From assembly GCF_001544695.2 (NCBI RefSeq), contig NZ_FCOM02000018.1, forward strand, positions 78,458-142,457: a DNA stretch of 64,000 nt, given 5' to 3'. The stretch's first letter is position 1, and every line of letters begins with the position of its first letter. Under the pieces are notes generated by a model. That model was not told where the DNA came from. It searched no databases and saw nothing but the letters and a program-made list of their open reading frames with translations. Positions 53,117 to 61,807 of the stretch are shown here, piece by piece. A program made the position numbers and the translations under genes. The DNA is from Caballeronia arvi. GTDB taxonomy: Bacteria > Pseudomonadota > Gammaproteobacteria > Burkholderiales > Burkholderiaceae.

Positions 53117-53808
53117 GCGAGACTCCGGTTCAGGCTGTCGATGAGACGATCCGCGTCGAGCAGGCCGACGGTCGCGTCCTTGAATGCGGCGACCGCATGC
53201 GCGTGCGACGACAGGCGTTGCGCGAGCGTCGCGGGCACCGGCTGAAGTTGCGCGCGCGTGAAGCGATGCACGCCATCGACGGCATCGGCGGGAAAGGCGA
53301 TCGGACCTTCGTGCTCGCCGTTGCCGCGCTGCATGACGATGAGACGCCCGAGTTCGCGGGCATCGATCGACGCACTTTTCAAGGCACTTTCGCTTGCTTC
53401 GATACCGAAAAGCCGCGCCAGCGACGCGCACACGATCAGCCGTCCGCGTACGTTCGCGACGCCCAGCACCGCGCGATGCCGCCGATGCGGCAGCGAATGC
53501 ACCGGACGCAGTTGCGCCACTTGCGCGCAAACATTAGTTGGTAGTCCAATCCATTCGCCGCCGATGCGAAACACGAGGCAGGAGAGCGTGTCGGCTTCGC
53601 TGTCGTCGCGCCTGATATTCGACGATGTAACGATCGTCGTGCGCGCTTCGACGCGATCGAGCACGCGCGACGCGGCTTCATCGTGCGCCGGGCAATTGCG
53701 GCAATGCACGTAGCGTTCGAGCTTCGGGCACGACGCATCGCCACGCACGCCGATGCGGTTCCAGCAATCGTCGATATCGATCGTGATCTTGATGTCGCGG
53801 GCGTTCAT
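53113..53808 (-). CDS. wspD: WspD, CheW-like adaptor with extended N-terminus
   Basis: This 231-residue CheW-domain protein (from CLVFRIGGEWIGLPTNVCAQV to DADRLIDSL) has an ~70-residue N-terminal extension containing CPKLERYVHCRNCPAH, a Cys-rich segment that may bind a metal. WspD proteins in pseudomonads also carry such an extension. It couples the receptor to the kinase in parallel with WspB. Start and stop overlap the flanking genes by ATGA. Confidence 0.92.
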   Translation of the reverse strand: MNARDIKITIDIDDCWNRIGVRGDASCPKLERYVHCRNCPAHDEAASRVLDRVEARTTIVTSSNIRRDDSEADTLSCLVFRIGGEWIGLPTNVCAQVAQLRPVHSLPHRRHRAVLGVANVRGRLIVCASLARLFGIEASESALKSASIDARELGRLIVMQRGNGEHEGPIAFPADAVDGVHRFTRAQLQPVPATLAQRLSSHAHAVAAFKDATVGLLDADRLIDSLNRSLA

Positions 53809-55115
53809 CGCGCGCTCCCTGTGACGCGTTCCGCGCGCGCAAGCAACAGACGCGCGCCGCTTTCATCGCCGTCGAGCGAAAGGCATGCGGCGAGATGCGT
53901 GAGCGCTTCGCGATGCGCGGGATCGAGATACAGCGCGCGACGATAATGTCCGCGCGATTCATGCTGCTCGCCGCGCGCATCGGCGATGACGCCGAGCAGA
54001 TAGTAGGCATCCGCGTTCGACGGATGCGCGCGCAGATAGTCGCGCGCGGCGAGCGCGGCGGCATCGAGCCGACCGGCATCGGCGAATGCGCGTGCCTCTG
54101 CGAGACTCTTCACCGGCTCGATTTGCACCGGCGCTGCTTCGCGCGGCTTCGCAACGACGGGCATCGCGCGAACGACAGGCGGCGCGCTCGCCCACGCGGG
54201 CAAGACGAACGGCGCTGGCGTCTTCACGGCGGGCATGCCTGGAACACCCGGCCACGTGCCATTGAAGACATTCGCGCTCGCACGCTCGGGCCGATTGAAC
54301 GCGAACGCGAGCGGAATGTTCGCGGAACTCATGCCCTCGCGCATCAGAAGCCCCGTTTCCGCCGGACCGACGAACAGCGTGCCGCCTTGCGCGAGCAGTC
54401 CATCGAGCACGCGCAGCACGGCGCACTGCGTATCGCGATCGAAATAGATCAGCACGTTGCGGCACAGAATGAAATCGAAGTGCTCGAATGCGTGCGAGTC
54501 GAGTTGCAGCAGATTCGCCTGCGAAAAGCGCACGCTTTGCGCGACGGCGGGATCGAGCTGCCAACCGCCATCGGCTGCGCGGAAATGACGGTCGCGAAAA
54601 TCGAGCGCGCGTCCGCGAAACGCGTTGCGCCCGTAATGCGCGCGTCGTGCGATGGCGAGCGCGCGCTCGCTCACATCGATCGCATCGATGGTGAAGCGAT
54701 CGGCGGGCATGCCCGCTTCGATCAGCGCCATCGCGATCGTATAGGCTTCCTCGCCCGTCGAGCACGGCGCGCTCAGCACGCGAACGGGCTTCGCGGGACG
54801 TTCGTGCAGACGCACGCGCGCAAGACGCGCGAGCGCGGCAAAGGCTTCGGGATCGCGAAAGAACCATGTTTCCGGCACGACCACCGCTTCGATCAGCTCC
54901 TGCATGCGCGACGGGTCTTGCGTGACCGCGCGATAGTAATCGTCGAGCGTGCCGCCGTCCCGATCGCGCCACAGGGTGTAACGTTCGCGCACCGCGCGCG
55001 ACACCGAATTCGCGCCGATCGACTCGGCATCGAGCCCGATCGTCCGATGCAGCAGTTCGATGAAGCGGCCGATGCCGGACGACTCGTCGGCGAAGGCACT
55101 CGGCAGCGCGCTCAT
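53805..55115 (-). CDS. wspC: WspC, CheR-type methyltransferase with C-terminal TPR
   Basis: This 436-residue SAM-dependent methyltransferase methylates WspA. The CheR core (RMQELIEAVVVPETWFFRDPEAF, SAPCSTGEEAYT for SAM, and FDFILCRNVLIYFD) is followed by a Pro/Ala linker at ~290-350 and a tetratricopeptide-like tail (AYYLLGVIADARGEQHESRGHYRRALYLDP). The TPR extension is a hallmark of WspC. ATGA overlaps occur with wspB and wspD. Confidence 0.95.
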   Translation of the reverse strand: MSALPSAFADESSGIGRFIELLHRTIGLDAESIGANSVSRAVRERYTLWRDRDGGTLDDYYRAVTQDPSRMQELIEAVVVPETWFFRDPEAFAALARLARVRLHERPAKPVRVLSAPCSTGEEAYTIAMALIEAGMPADRFTIDAIDVSERALAIARRAHYGRNAFRGRALDFRDRHFRAADGGWQLDPAVAQSVRFSQANLLQLDSHAFEHFDFILCRNVLIYFDRDTQCAVLRVLDGLLAQGGTLFVGPAETGLLMREGMSSANIPLAFAFNRPERASANVFNGTWPGVPGMPAVKTPAPFVLPAWASAPPVVRAMPVVAKPREAAPVQIEPVKSLAEARAFADAGRLDAAALAARDYLRAHPSNADAYYLLGVIADARGEQHESRGHYRRALYLDPAHREALTHLAACLSLDGDESGARLLLARAERVTGSAR

Positions 55116-55582
55116 GCCGCGCTCCCGGCGAAGAGCAGCGCCTGCACGTCATCGGGCAACAGATGCTCGATGCGCACCCATTGCAGCAGCCCGGAATCGT
55201 CGCGCGTGAGCGGGCCGAGATAGCGCGCGTGCGGTGTGTCGATGCCCGCGCCGCTGAACGAAGCGGCATCGAACGTGACCGTGCGCGTCGCCTGTTCGAG
55301 CAGAAGACCGAGCCGATGATGCGTCGTCACGCCCTCTTCGTCACGCCGCGCATAAGCGACGAGCGCGAGCCGCGTCGACAGCCTTTCATGCGAGGCACGC
55401 GCGAGCGCAAGCGCCGCGATGTCGATCACGGGCACGCTCGCGCCTTCGTAATCGAGCACGCCTGCGACCCATGCGGGCGCACCCGGCAGTGCCTTCAGCG
55501 GCGCGAGCGGCAACATGCGCTCGATCTGCGAGCTGTCGAGCAGATAGCGGTCGGAGCCGAGCGAGAACTGGACGAAGAGCAT
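55112..55582 (-). CDS. wspB: WspB, CheW-like adaptor
   Basis: This 156-residue single-domain CheW protein (MLFVQFSLGSDRYLLDSSQIERMLPL, then GVLDYEGASVPVIDI) links the WspA receptor to the WspE kinase. It has no N-terminal extension, unlike WspD. It starts 14 bases after the wspA stop and overlaps wspC by ATGA. Confidence 0.95.
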   Translation of the reverse strand: MLFVQFSLGSDRYLLDSSQIERMLPLAPLKALPGAPAWVAGVLDYEGASVPVIDIAALALARASHERLSTRLALVAYARRDEEGVTTHHRLGLLLEQATRTVTFDAASFSGAGIDTPHARYLGPLTRDDSGLLQWVRIEHLLPDDVQALLFAGSAA

Positions 55583-55596
55583 CGCGGCGCGCCTGT

Positions 55597-57222
55597 TTAA
55601 GCAGCCACCTTGAAGCGCGACACGCCCGTGCGCAAGCCGTTGGCGACATGCGTGAGGTCGTCGATTGCCTGCGTCGACTGGCGCAGCGATTCGGCCGTCT
55701 GCTGCGCGGCTTCCGACAGTTGCGACAGCGCCTGCGAAATCTGATCCGCGCCGGTGGCCTGCGTCTGCATGCCTTCGTTGATCATCGACACGCGCGGCGC
55801 GAGCGTCTGCACCTGATGGATGATCTGCGACAACTGCCCGCCCACCTGCTGCACGTCGAGCATGCCGCGGCGCACCTCCTCGGAGAACTTGTCCATGCCC
55901 ATCACGCCCGCGGCGACGGCCGATTGAATCTCCTTCACCATCTGCTCGATATCGAACGTGGCGACGGCCGTCTGATCCGCGAGACGGCGAATCTCCGTCG
56001 CAACGACCGCGAAACCGCGCCCGTATTCACCTGCCTTCTCGGCTTCGATCGCCGCGTTCAGCGAGAGCAGATTGGTTTGATCCGCGACTTTCGTGATGGT
56101 TGCGACGACCTGATTGATGTTGCCCGCCTTCTCGTTCAGGATCGCGAGCTTGCCGTTCACCGAGCCCGCCGCTTCCATCACGAGGCGCATGGTTTCTTCC
56201 ATGCGCGTGAGCCCCGCCTGACCGGTGCCCGCGAGCGTCGCCGATTGCTCCGCGACACCCGACACTTCGTTCATCGTGCGCACCAGATCGCGCGCGGTCG
56301 CGAAGATTTCACGCGATGTCGCGCCGATTTCCGTCGTCGTCGCGGCGGTTTCGCTGGCGGTGGCCTGCTGCTCGCGAGCGGTCGCGGCAATCTCCGACAC
56401 CGATGTCGTCACCTGCACCGCCGATTTCTGCGCCTGGCTGACAAGACCCGTGAGTTCGTCGGTCATGCGGTTGAAGCCCGCTTCAAGCGTGCCGAATTCG
56501 TCGCGGCGTGCAAGCGCGAGGCGCTGCGTGAAGTCGCCGGTGCGCATCTTGTCGACGACATCGACCATGCGCAGCATCGGCACGGTGAGCGCCTTCATCA
56601 GCATGAAGCCGAGCACCGCCGCCGACGCGATCGCGGCCAGCATGATGACGATGAGCGTGATCTCCGACTTCTGCACCGAACCGCGGATGCTCTCGATCGA
56701 CTTCGCGTTGAAGGTCTCGTTGTGATCGACGAGCGCGCGCGTCGCGGTCTGCCCCGCTTCCCATACCGGCGTGAGGCGCGTGTTGAACGTCGCGACGGCG
56801 GCGTCCTTCGAGCTCGCGAGCTCGCGCAGCGTCTGGTCCTGAATCGGGGCGTAGAGATCGCGCTGGCGCTTGAAATCGTTGAAGAGACGGCGGTCGTCTT
56901 CTTCGAAGATCGTGGGCACGTAGGTGTCCATCAGCTTGTCGAGGGTCGCGCGCGTTTCGGCGAGACGCTGCGTGTCGCGGCGCGTCTGCTCCGCGTCTTT
57001 GTCGATGAAGACGAGCCGCTGGGTGATCGTGTAGTGCTCGAACCACGCGGCGCGCATATCGTTCGACAGCGCGAAGCCGAGCATCGAATCGTCTTCGAGG
57101 CTCTTCGCTTCGCGGTCGATACCGCCGAGCAGCGTGTACGACAGTGCGGCCATGACGAGCATCAGCGAAAGAATGACGCCGAAGCTGGCCAGAATGCGAT
57201 GGCGAATGGACAGTTGCTTCAC
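55597..57222 (-). CDS. wspA: WspA, membrane chemoreceptor of the surface-sensing system
   Basis: This 541-residue methyl-accepting receptor has TM1 (ILASFGVILSLMLVMAALSYTLL), a four-helix periplasmic ligand/sensor domain to ~residue 190, TM2 (TLIVIMLAAIASAAVLGFMLM), HAMP, and the long cytoplasmic coiled coil with the conserved tip IEAEKAGEYGRGFAVVATEIRRLADQ. It senses surface contact or envelope stress. The start is GTG at 57222, with AGGG upstream. It leads wspABCDEFR. It has no C-terminal NWETF, so methylation would depend on the TPR of WspC. Confidence 0.95.
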   Translation of the reverse strand: MKQLSIRHRILASFGVILSLMLVMAALSYTLLGGIDREAKSLEDDSMLGFALSNDMRAAWFEHYTITQRLVFIDKDAEQTRRDTQRLAETRATLDKLMDTYVPTIFEEDDRRLFNDFKRQRDLYAPIQDQTLRELASSKDAAVATFNTRLTPVWEAGQTATRALVDHNETFNAKSIESIRGSVQKSEITLIVIMLAAIASAAVLGFMLMKALTVPMLRMVDVVDKMRTGDFTQRLALARRDEFGTLEAGFNRMTDELTGLVSQAQKSAVQVTTSVSEIAATAREQQATASETAATTTEIGATSREIFATARDLVRTMNEVSGVAEQSATLAGTGQAGLTRMEETMRLVMEAAGSVNGKLAILNEKAGNINQVVATITKVADQTNLLSLNAAIEAEKAGEYGRGFAVVATEIRRLADQTAVATFDIEQMVKEIQSAVAAGVMGMDKFSEEVRRGMLDVQQVGGQLSQIIHQVQTLAPRVSMINEGMQTQATGADQISQALSQLSEAAQQTAESLRQSTQAIDDLTHVANGLRTGVSRFKVAA

Positions 57223-57348
57223 GCGATGAGCCCTATCAGTGAATAAAGTCGATTGCGCAACGCGCGCAACCGCGAGCGCGCCCCGACGGTGAGGCGTCTC
57301 AATTGTAGGATGAATTTCGGCGCGTAGAAGCCGCGCTGCCAGTCCGTG

Positions 57349-58488
57349 TTATCGGCCGATTGTGGCCGCGCTTGAGTTCGGCATGTCGAGGTGAATCATT
57401 TCGCCGTATTTCAGCACGGTGAACGCGTCCGCGGGCAGGCCGGCGTTGCGCGCGGCCTCGGCGAGACGGCGCGGCGGCTCGTCGAGCGGCTCGTCGGTCA
57501 GTTCGAACGAACCCCAGTGAATGCCGATCGCTTTCTTCGCATGCACGTCTTCGAAGATGCGCACGGCTTCTTCCGGATCGACGTGCTGCGCGTGCATGAA
57601 CCAGCGCGGATCGTAGGCGCCGATCGGAATCAGCGCGAGATCGAAACCGCCGAAGCGCGCGCCGATATCGCGGAAATCCGGCGAATAGCCGGTGTCGCCC
57701 GCGAACCAGAACGAATACGGATGCGCCGCGCCCGCCGGCGTCTTCACGACCCAGCCACCCCACAGCGTTTCCGCACGGTCGAACGGCGTGCGCGCGGACC
57801 AGTGCTGACTCGGAACGAACCAGATGTTCAGTCCCGCGGCGTGGGTTTCGTCGCTCCAGTCGAGCTCTTCGACGTTCGTCACGCCGATATCGTTCATCCA
57901 CTTCCCGATGCCGAGCGGCACGAGAAAGCGCGGCGGGCCGCCCGCTTGCCGGTTGAGCGCCTCGATGCTCGGTTTGTCGAGATGGTCGTAGTGATTGTGC
58001 GAGATCAGGACGATATCGACATGCGGCAGCTCATCGATCGTGAGGCCGGGCGGCGTCTTGCGCTTGGGGCCCACGAACGAGAACGGCGAGGCGCGTTCGG
58101 AGAACACCGGATCGGTGAGGATGTTCACGCCGTCGAGCTGCACCAGCGCGCTCGCATGACCGATCCACGTGAGCGTATCGGCGGTGCGGTTCGCCTTGAG
58201 CCATGCGATATCCGGATGCGCCATCGGAAAGCGATAGCCATTCGCGGGCGGCTTCGGCAAGCCTTGCGTGAAGCGCTCCCAGCGCCACTTCAGAAACGAT
58301 TCGCGCGGCAGGTGGCCGTAGTTGTTTTCGAAGCCCGATGTGGTGTGCTTCGCGTGATGCAGCGGTCGCGGCGGCTCTGGCTCCTGCAATTGCGTCGCGG
58401 GCGCGGCTTCTTCGCTTCGCGCGGGTGTGCCCGACGAGCAGCCGGCAAGCAACGCGAGCACGCATAGCGCGATGTGAGAGCGTCGCAT
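57349..58488 (-). CDS. Metallo-beta-lactamase-fold lipoprotein (NAPE-PLD/UlaG-like)
   Basis: This 379-residue protein is read from ATG 58488. The N-terminus MRRSHIALCVLALLAGCSSG is a lipoprotein signal with lipobox LLAGC. The hydrolase core has SHNHYDHLD (H-x-H-x-D-H), GHASALVQLDGVNILTDPVF, FAGDTGYSPDF and IGIHWGSFELTDEP, typical of the NAPE-PLD/UlaG branch (phosphodiesterase or lactonase). A longer frame of 91 residues upstream has no sense. No ribosome site is visible before the chosen ATG, so the start may shift a few codons. It lies upstream of the wsp cluster on the same strand, with 126 bases between. Confidence 0.88.
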   Translation of the reverse strand: MRRSHIALCVLALLAGCSSGTPARSEEAAPATQLQEPEPPRPLHHAKHTTSGFENNYGHLPRESFLKWRWERFTQGLPKPPANGYRFPMAHPDIAWLKANRTADTLTWIGHASALVQLDGVNILTDPVFSERASPFSFVGPKRKTPPGLTIDELPHVDIVLISHNHYDHLDKPSIEALNRQAGGPPRFLVPLGIGKWMNDIGVTNVEELDWSDETHAAGLNIWFVPSQHWSARTPFDRAETLWGGWVVKTPAGAAHPYSFWFAGDTGYSPDFRDIGARFGGFDLALIPIGAYDPRWFMHAQHVDPEEAVRIFEDVHAKKAIGIHWGSFELTDEPLDEPPRRLAEAARNAGLPADAFTVLKYGEMIHLDMPNSSAATIGR

Positions 58489-58805
58489 GAGCGCATCGGC
58501 TGAAAAAGAAGACAAAAGGTGCATGTTTTGAGCAAAGGCATGCCGCATCGGGTCTTTGATTGTACGAAATGCACGCGAAAGCGTCTTTGCGCGATTTTTT
58601 CGCCGATGGTGCAAACGGGCGCCGCCGCGCCGCATAAGGCGAGTCAGACATTTGAGCGCTGGTCGGCCCACTTCTTGCATTGCCTCGCCCCGGCGCTGAA
58701 AAAGAATAAGTGCTGTCGAAAAACCAATCGCGACGCGCGCTCCTTGTTTCGATGCGGTCATCGCATTCGAGCACGTAGCACGCCAGCGTGACAGACGGGG
58801 GCTTC
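58489..58805. other. Divergent intergenic region between lipoprotein gene and small hypothetical gene
   Basis: This 317-base gap lies between divergent genes and is AT-richer than the flanks, with a short A-run at 58502-58513. It would hold both promoters; none was resolved, and I found no repeat or RNA gene. Confidence 0.45.
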
Positions 58806-59138
58806 ATGGGTAGCAGTCAAAGAGAACACGCAGTACGCACATTCAACCCGCAATTGCATACGATGCACGCGATGCTGGTATCGCGCTCCGCCTCGCACGT
58901 CGCGAGCGCCTTGCGACCCGAAGGCCGCGACGAGGCGCTAGCCGAAGGCATCGCCGAGGTCATCGCGCATTGCGGGCATGCCGGGCTGGGCCTCTTTCTC
59001 GCCGCGGTCTGGCATTGGCTCGATGAACGCGGTTACCACGAAGCGGCGGATGCCGTGCAGCATCACATCGAAAGCGGCACGATGCCGACGCTCAAGCCGA
59101 CGACGAAGCTGTCGCGCCGGCGTGACGCGCGCATCTGA
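58806..59138 (+). CDS. Hypothetical protein of 110 residues
   Basis: I do not recognise this protein. It is 110 residues long with hydrophilic termini and a central helical segment (LAEGIAEVIAHCGHAGLGLFLAAVWHWLDERGYHEAADAV), and ends in Lys/Arg (KLSRRRDARI). ATG at 58806 has GGGGG upstream; GTG at 58788 is an alternative adding six residues. It has no signal peptide. It is convergent with the broken xylose-dehydrogenase-type gene, whose reading ends 27 bases away. Coding bias agrees with a real gene. Confidence 0.6.
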   Translation: MGSSQREHAVRTFNPQLHTMHAMLVSRSASHVASALRPEGRDEALAEGIAEVIAHCGHAGLGLFLAAVWHWLDERGYHEAADAVQHHIESGTMPTLKPTTKLSRRRDARI

Positions 59139-59165
59139 GCCGGACCGCTTGCGTTTCGTGACGCG

Positions 59166-59932
59166 TCAAGTACCGAACCACCCCGCATCGACGTAGTAGT
59201 CGCGCGCGGTGCAGCGTGCCGCATCGTCCGATGCAAGGAACAGCACCATGCGCGCGACGTGTTCCGGATCGATCCGTTCATGCAGGCATTGCTGCGCGAT
59301 GAGCTTCGCCTCGCTGTCCGGCGACTGCCAGAGCTTCATCTGACGCGGCGTGCGTACGGCGCCGGGAATCACGGTGTTCACGCGAATCCGTGTTCGCCGA
59401 GCTCGCGTGCGAGGCCGCGCGTGAGTCCTTCGATCGCGGCCTTCGCGGTCATGTAGAGCGTCAGATCGGGCAGCGCGAGATGCCATGAAATCGAGCCCAT
59501 GTTCACGATTGCGCCGCGCTTGCTCGTACGCATGCGCTTCGCCGCGGCCTGCGCGCAGAAGAACTGATGCCGCAGGTTCACGGCCATGCGCTCGTCCCAG
59601 TACGCGGCGCTCACGTTGTCCCAGTGATGACGGTCGTCGCTCGCGGCGTTGTTGACGAGCACGTCGATGGAACCGGCATCGTTCGCGATGTCATCGAAGA
59701 CTTTGTCGATCGCGTCCGCATCGCGGAGATCGCAATGCAGAAACCGGGGCGCGTGCTTTTCTTTCGACAACGTCTGTTCGAGCTGGCGCGAATCGGCTTC
59801 GGCGACATCGATGAAAAACACGCGCGCGCCCTGCTTCGCGAATGCCTCGACGATCGCCGCGCCGATGCCGCTGCCGCCGCCCGTCACGACGACACGCTTG
59901 TCCGCAAGACTCGGATAGATGGCGTAGGACAT
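59166..59932 (-). pseudogene. xylB: D-xylose 1-dehydrogenase-type SDR, broken by a one-base deletion
   Basis: The locus encodes an SDR close in pattern to Caulobacter XylB: TGGGSGIGAAIVEAFAKQGARV, LVNNAASDDRHHWDNVSAAYWDER, NMGSISWHLALPDLTLYMTAKAAIEG (Ser, Tyr, Lys), then RGLARELGEHG. The frame shifts near 59386-59389: the sequence reads GGATTCGC where GGCATTCGC would continue as GIRVNTVIPGAVRTPRQ. The continuing frame then encodes QCLHERIDPEHVARMVLFLASDD and YYVDAGWFGT. Adding one base gives 768 bases and a 255-residue protein. So it is either a true pseudogene or a sequencing or assembly error. XylB-type enzymes oxidise xylose to xylonolactone, matching the adjacent xylonate dehydratase. It begins ten bases after the dehydratase stop. 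Confidence 0.9.
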
Positions 59933-59942
59933 GGCAGCTCGC

Positions 59943-61727
59943 TCAATGTGAATGGCGCGGATTGCCGCGCTCTTCGATCACCTTCAGATAGAGCGTTGCG
60001 GGTTCGAGGCAGCCGCCTGTCGATAGTTGCCCCACCGTCTGCCGATACAACTCCTGCCACGGCGTCTGCGCCACCGGCACGGCAAATGCCGATTGCGCGC
60101 GACGGCTTTCCAGCTCGGCTTCATCGAGCAGCACATTCACGCTGCGCGCGTTCAGGTCGACGCGAATCCTGTCGTTCGTGCGCAAAAGCGCGAGGCCACC
60201 GCCGACCGCCGCTTCCGGCGACATGTTCAGAATCGACGGGCTCGCGGACGTGCCGCTCTGCCTTCCGTCGCCCATGCAGGGCAGCGAGTCGATGCCGCGC
60301 TTGATGAGCTCGGCGGGCGGCGCCATGTTCACGACTTCCGCGCTGCCCGGATAGCCGACCGTGCCGCAACCGCGAATCACGAGAATGCAATGCTCGTCGA
60401 TATCGAGCGCGGGATCGTCGATGCGTGCGTGATAGTCCTCGGGACCATCGAACAGGATCGCGCGCGCCTCGAAGGTGTTTTCCGCGCCAGGCTCGCTCAG
60501 ATAGGTCTTCGTGAACGCTTCGCCGACGACCGACATCTTCATGATGGCGCTATCGAAGAAATTGCCCGACAACACCATGAAGCCCGCACTGTGTTTCAAG
60601 GGATCGTCCGCCGTGCGGATGACTTCGTGGTCGGCCGCGGGCGCGTCGCTCGCGATCTCGCCGATCGTGCGGCCCGATACGGTCAGGCACTCGCGCTTGA
60701 TGAGCCCCGCTGCGTCGAGTTGCCTGATGACCGCAGGCACACCGCCCGCGCGATGAAAGCTCTCGCCGAGATACTCACCCGCGGGCATGCAGTTCACGAT
60801 GAGCGGCACTTGCTCGCCATGACGCTGCCAGTCTTCGAGACTCAATTCGATGCCCATGTGCCGCGCAATGGCGATCAGATGCGGCGGACAGTTCGTCGAT
60901 GCGCCGAGCGCGGACGCCACCACGATCGCGTTGATGAACGCATCGCGCGTCATGATGTGCGACGGCTTCACATCGTCACGCACCATATCGACGATGCGCT
61001 TGCCGGTCGCATACGCCATCTGTCCGCGCTCGCGATACGCGGCCGGAATGCTGGCGCACGTCGGCAGCGACATGCCGAGCGCTTCGGCGAGACTGTTCAT
61101 CGAAAGCGCGGTGCCCATCGTGTTGCAGTGACCGATGGACGGCGACGAGGCGGTCGTCAGCCGCATGAAGCCTTCATAGTCGATTTGGCCCGCCGCAAGC
61201 AGATTGCGCGCATGCCAGATGACCGTGCCGGAGCCGACGCGCTTGCCTTCGTACCATCCGTCGAGCATCGGACCGCCCGAGAGCACGATCGCGGGCATGT
61301 CGACGGTGGCCGCCGCCATCAGACACGCGGGCGTGGTCTTGTCGCAACCGGTGGTGAGCACGACGCCATCAAGCGGAAAGCCATGCAGAATTTCGACGAG
61401 GCCGAGATACGCGAGATTGCGATCGAGCGCGGCGGTCGGCCGGCGGCTCTGTTCCGCGAGCGGATGCACGGGAAACTCCATCGGGATGCCGCCTGCATCG
61501 CGAATGCCGGCTTTCGTGCGCGCAGCGAGTTCGATGTGATGGCGATTGCACGGCGCGAGATCGCTGCCCGTCTGCGCAATGCCGATGATCGGCCGGCCCG
61601 ACTGCAATTCCTCACGCGTGAGGCCATAGTTCATGAAGCGCTCGACGTAGAGCGCGGTCATGTCGGCGTGCGAGGGATCATCGAACCATTCCTGGCTGCG
61701 CAGGCGCTTCGGATTCTGTTGGGGCAT
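59943..61727 (-). CDS. xylD: Xylonate/aldonate dehydratase (IlvD/Edd family, XylD-like)
   Basis: This 594-residue dehydratase removes water from a sugar acid, probably D-xylonate or L-arabonate, to a 2-keto-3-deoxy acid. The FeS ligand cysteines appear in SDLAPCNRH, TTGCDKTTPA and HCNTMGTALS; GMSLPTCASIPAAY and QSGTSASPSILNMSPEAA are typical. RSQEWFDDP...MTALYVERFMNYGLTREELQSGRP matches the XylD branch. GGAG lies eight bases before the ATG. The LacI operator at 61754 lies in its leader. Length is that of XylD. Confidence 0.92.
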   Translation of the reverse strand: MPQQNPKRLRSQEWFDDPSHADMTALYVERFMNYGLTREELQSGRPIIGIAQTGSDLAPCNRHHIELAARTKAGIRDAGGIPMEFPVHPLAEQSRRPTAALDRNLAYLGLVEILHGFPLDGVVLTTGCDKTTPACLMAAATVDMPAIVLSGGPMLDGWYEGKRVGSGTVIWHARNLLAAGQIDYEGFMRLTTASSPSIGHCNTMGTALSMNSLAEALGMSLPTCASIPAAYRERGQMAYATGKRIVDMVRDDVKPSHIMTRDAFINAIVVASALGASTNCPPHLIAIARHMGIELSLEDWQRHGEQVPLIVNCMPAGEYLGESFHRAGGVPAVIRQLDAAGLIKRECLTVSGRTIGEIASDAPAADHEVIRTADDPLKHSAGFMVLSGNFFDSAIMKMSVVGEAFTKTYLSEPGAENTFEARAILFDGPEDYHARIDDPALDIDEHCILVIRGCGTVGYPGSAEVVNMAPPAELIKRGIDSLPCMGDGRQSGTSASPSILNMSPEAAVGGGLALLRTNDRIRVDLNARSVNVLLDEAELESRRAQSAFAVPVAQTPWQELYRQTVGQLSTGGCLEPATLYLKVIEERGNPRHSH

Positions 61728-61753
61728 GGGGTGTCTCCGTGTTTGATGGTACC

Positions 61754-61765
61754 GTTACCGGTAAC
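61754..61765. promoter_or_regulatory. Palindromic LacI-type operator upstream of xylD
   Basis: GTTACCGGTAAC is a perfect 12-base palindrome with the central CCGG typical of LacI/GalR-family operators. It lies between the LacI gene and the dehydratase gene it would control, 27 bases before the dehydratase start, where a repressor would block transcription or early elongation. Confidence 0.75.
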
Positions 61766-61807
61766 ATTCCGGTCGATATTAACACGCAATCGCCGCATTG
61801 CTTCGGC

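Noticed and set aside
55471..57246. Plus-strand 591-residue frame opposite wspA
   Set aside because: It is an antisense shadow of the coiled-coil receptor gene with no motif of its own.
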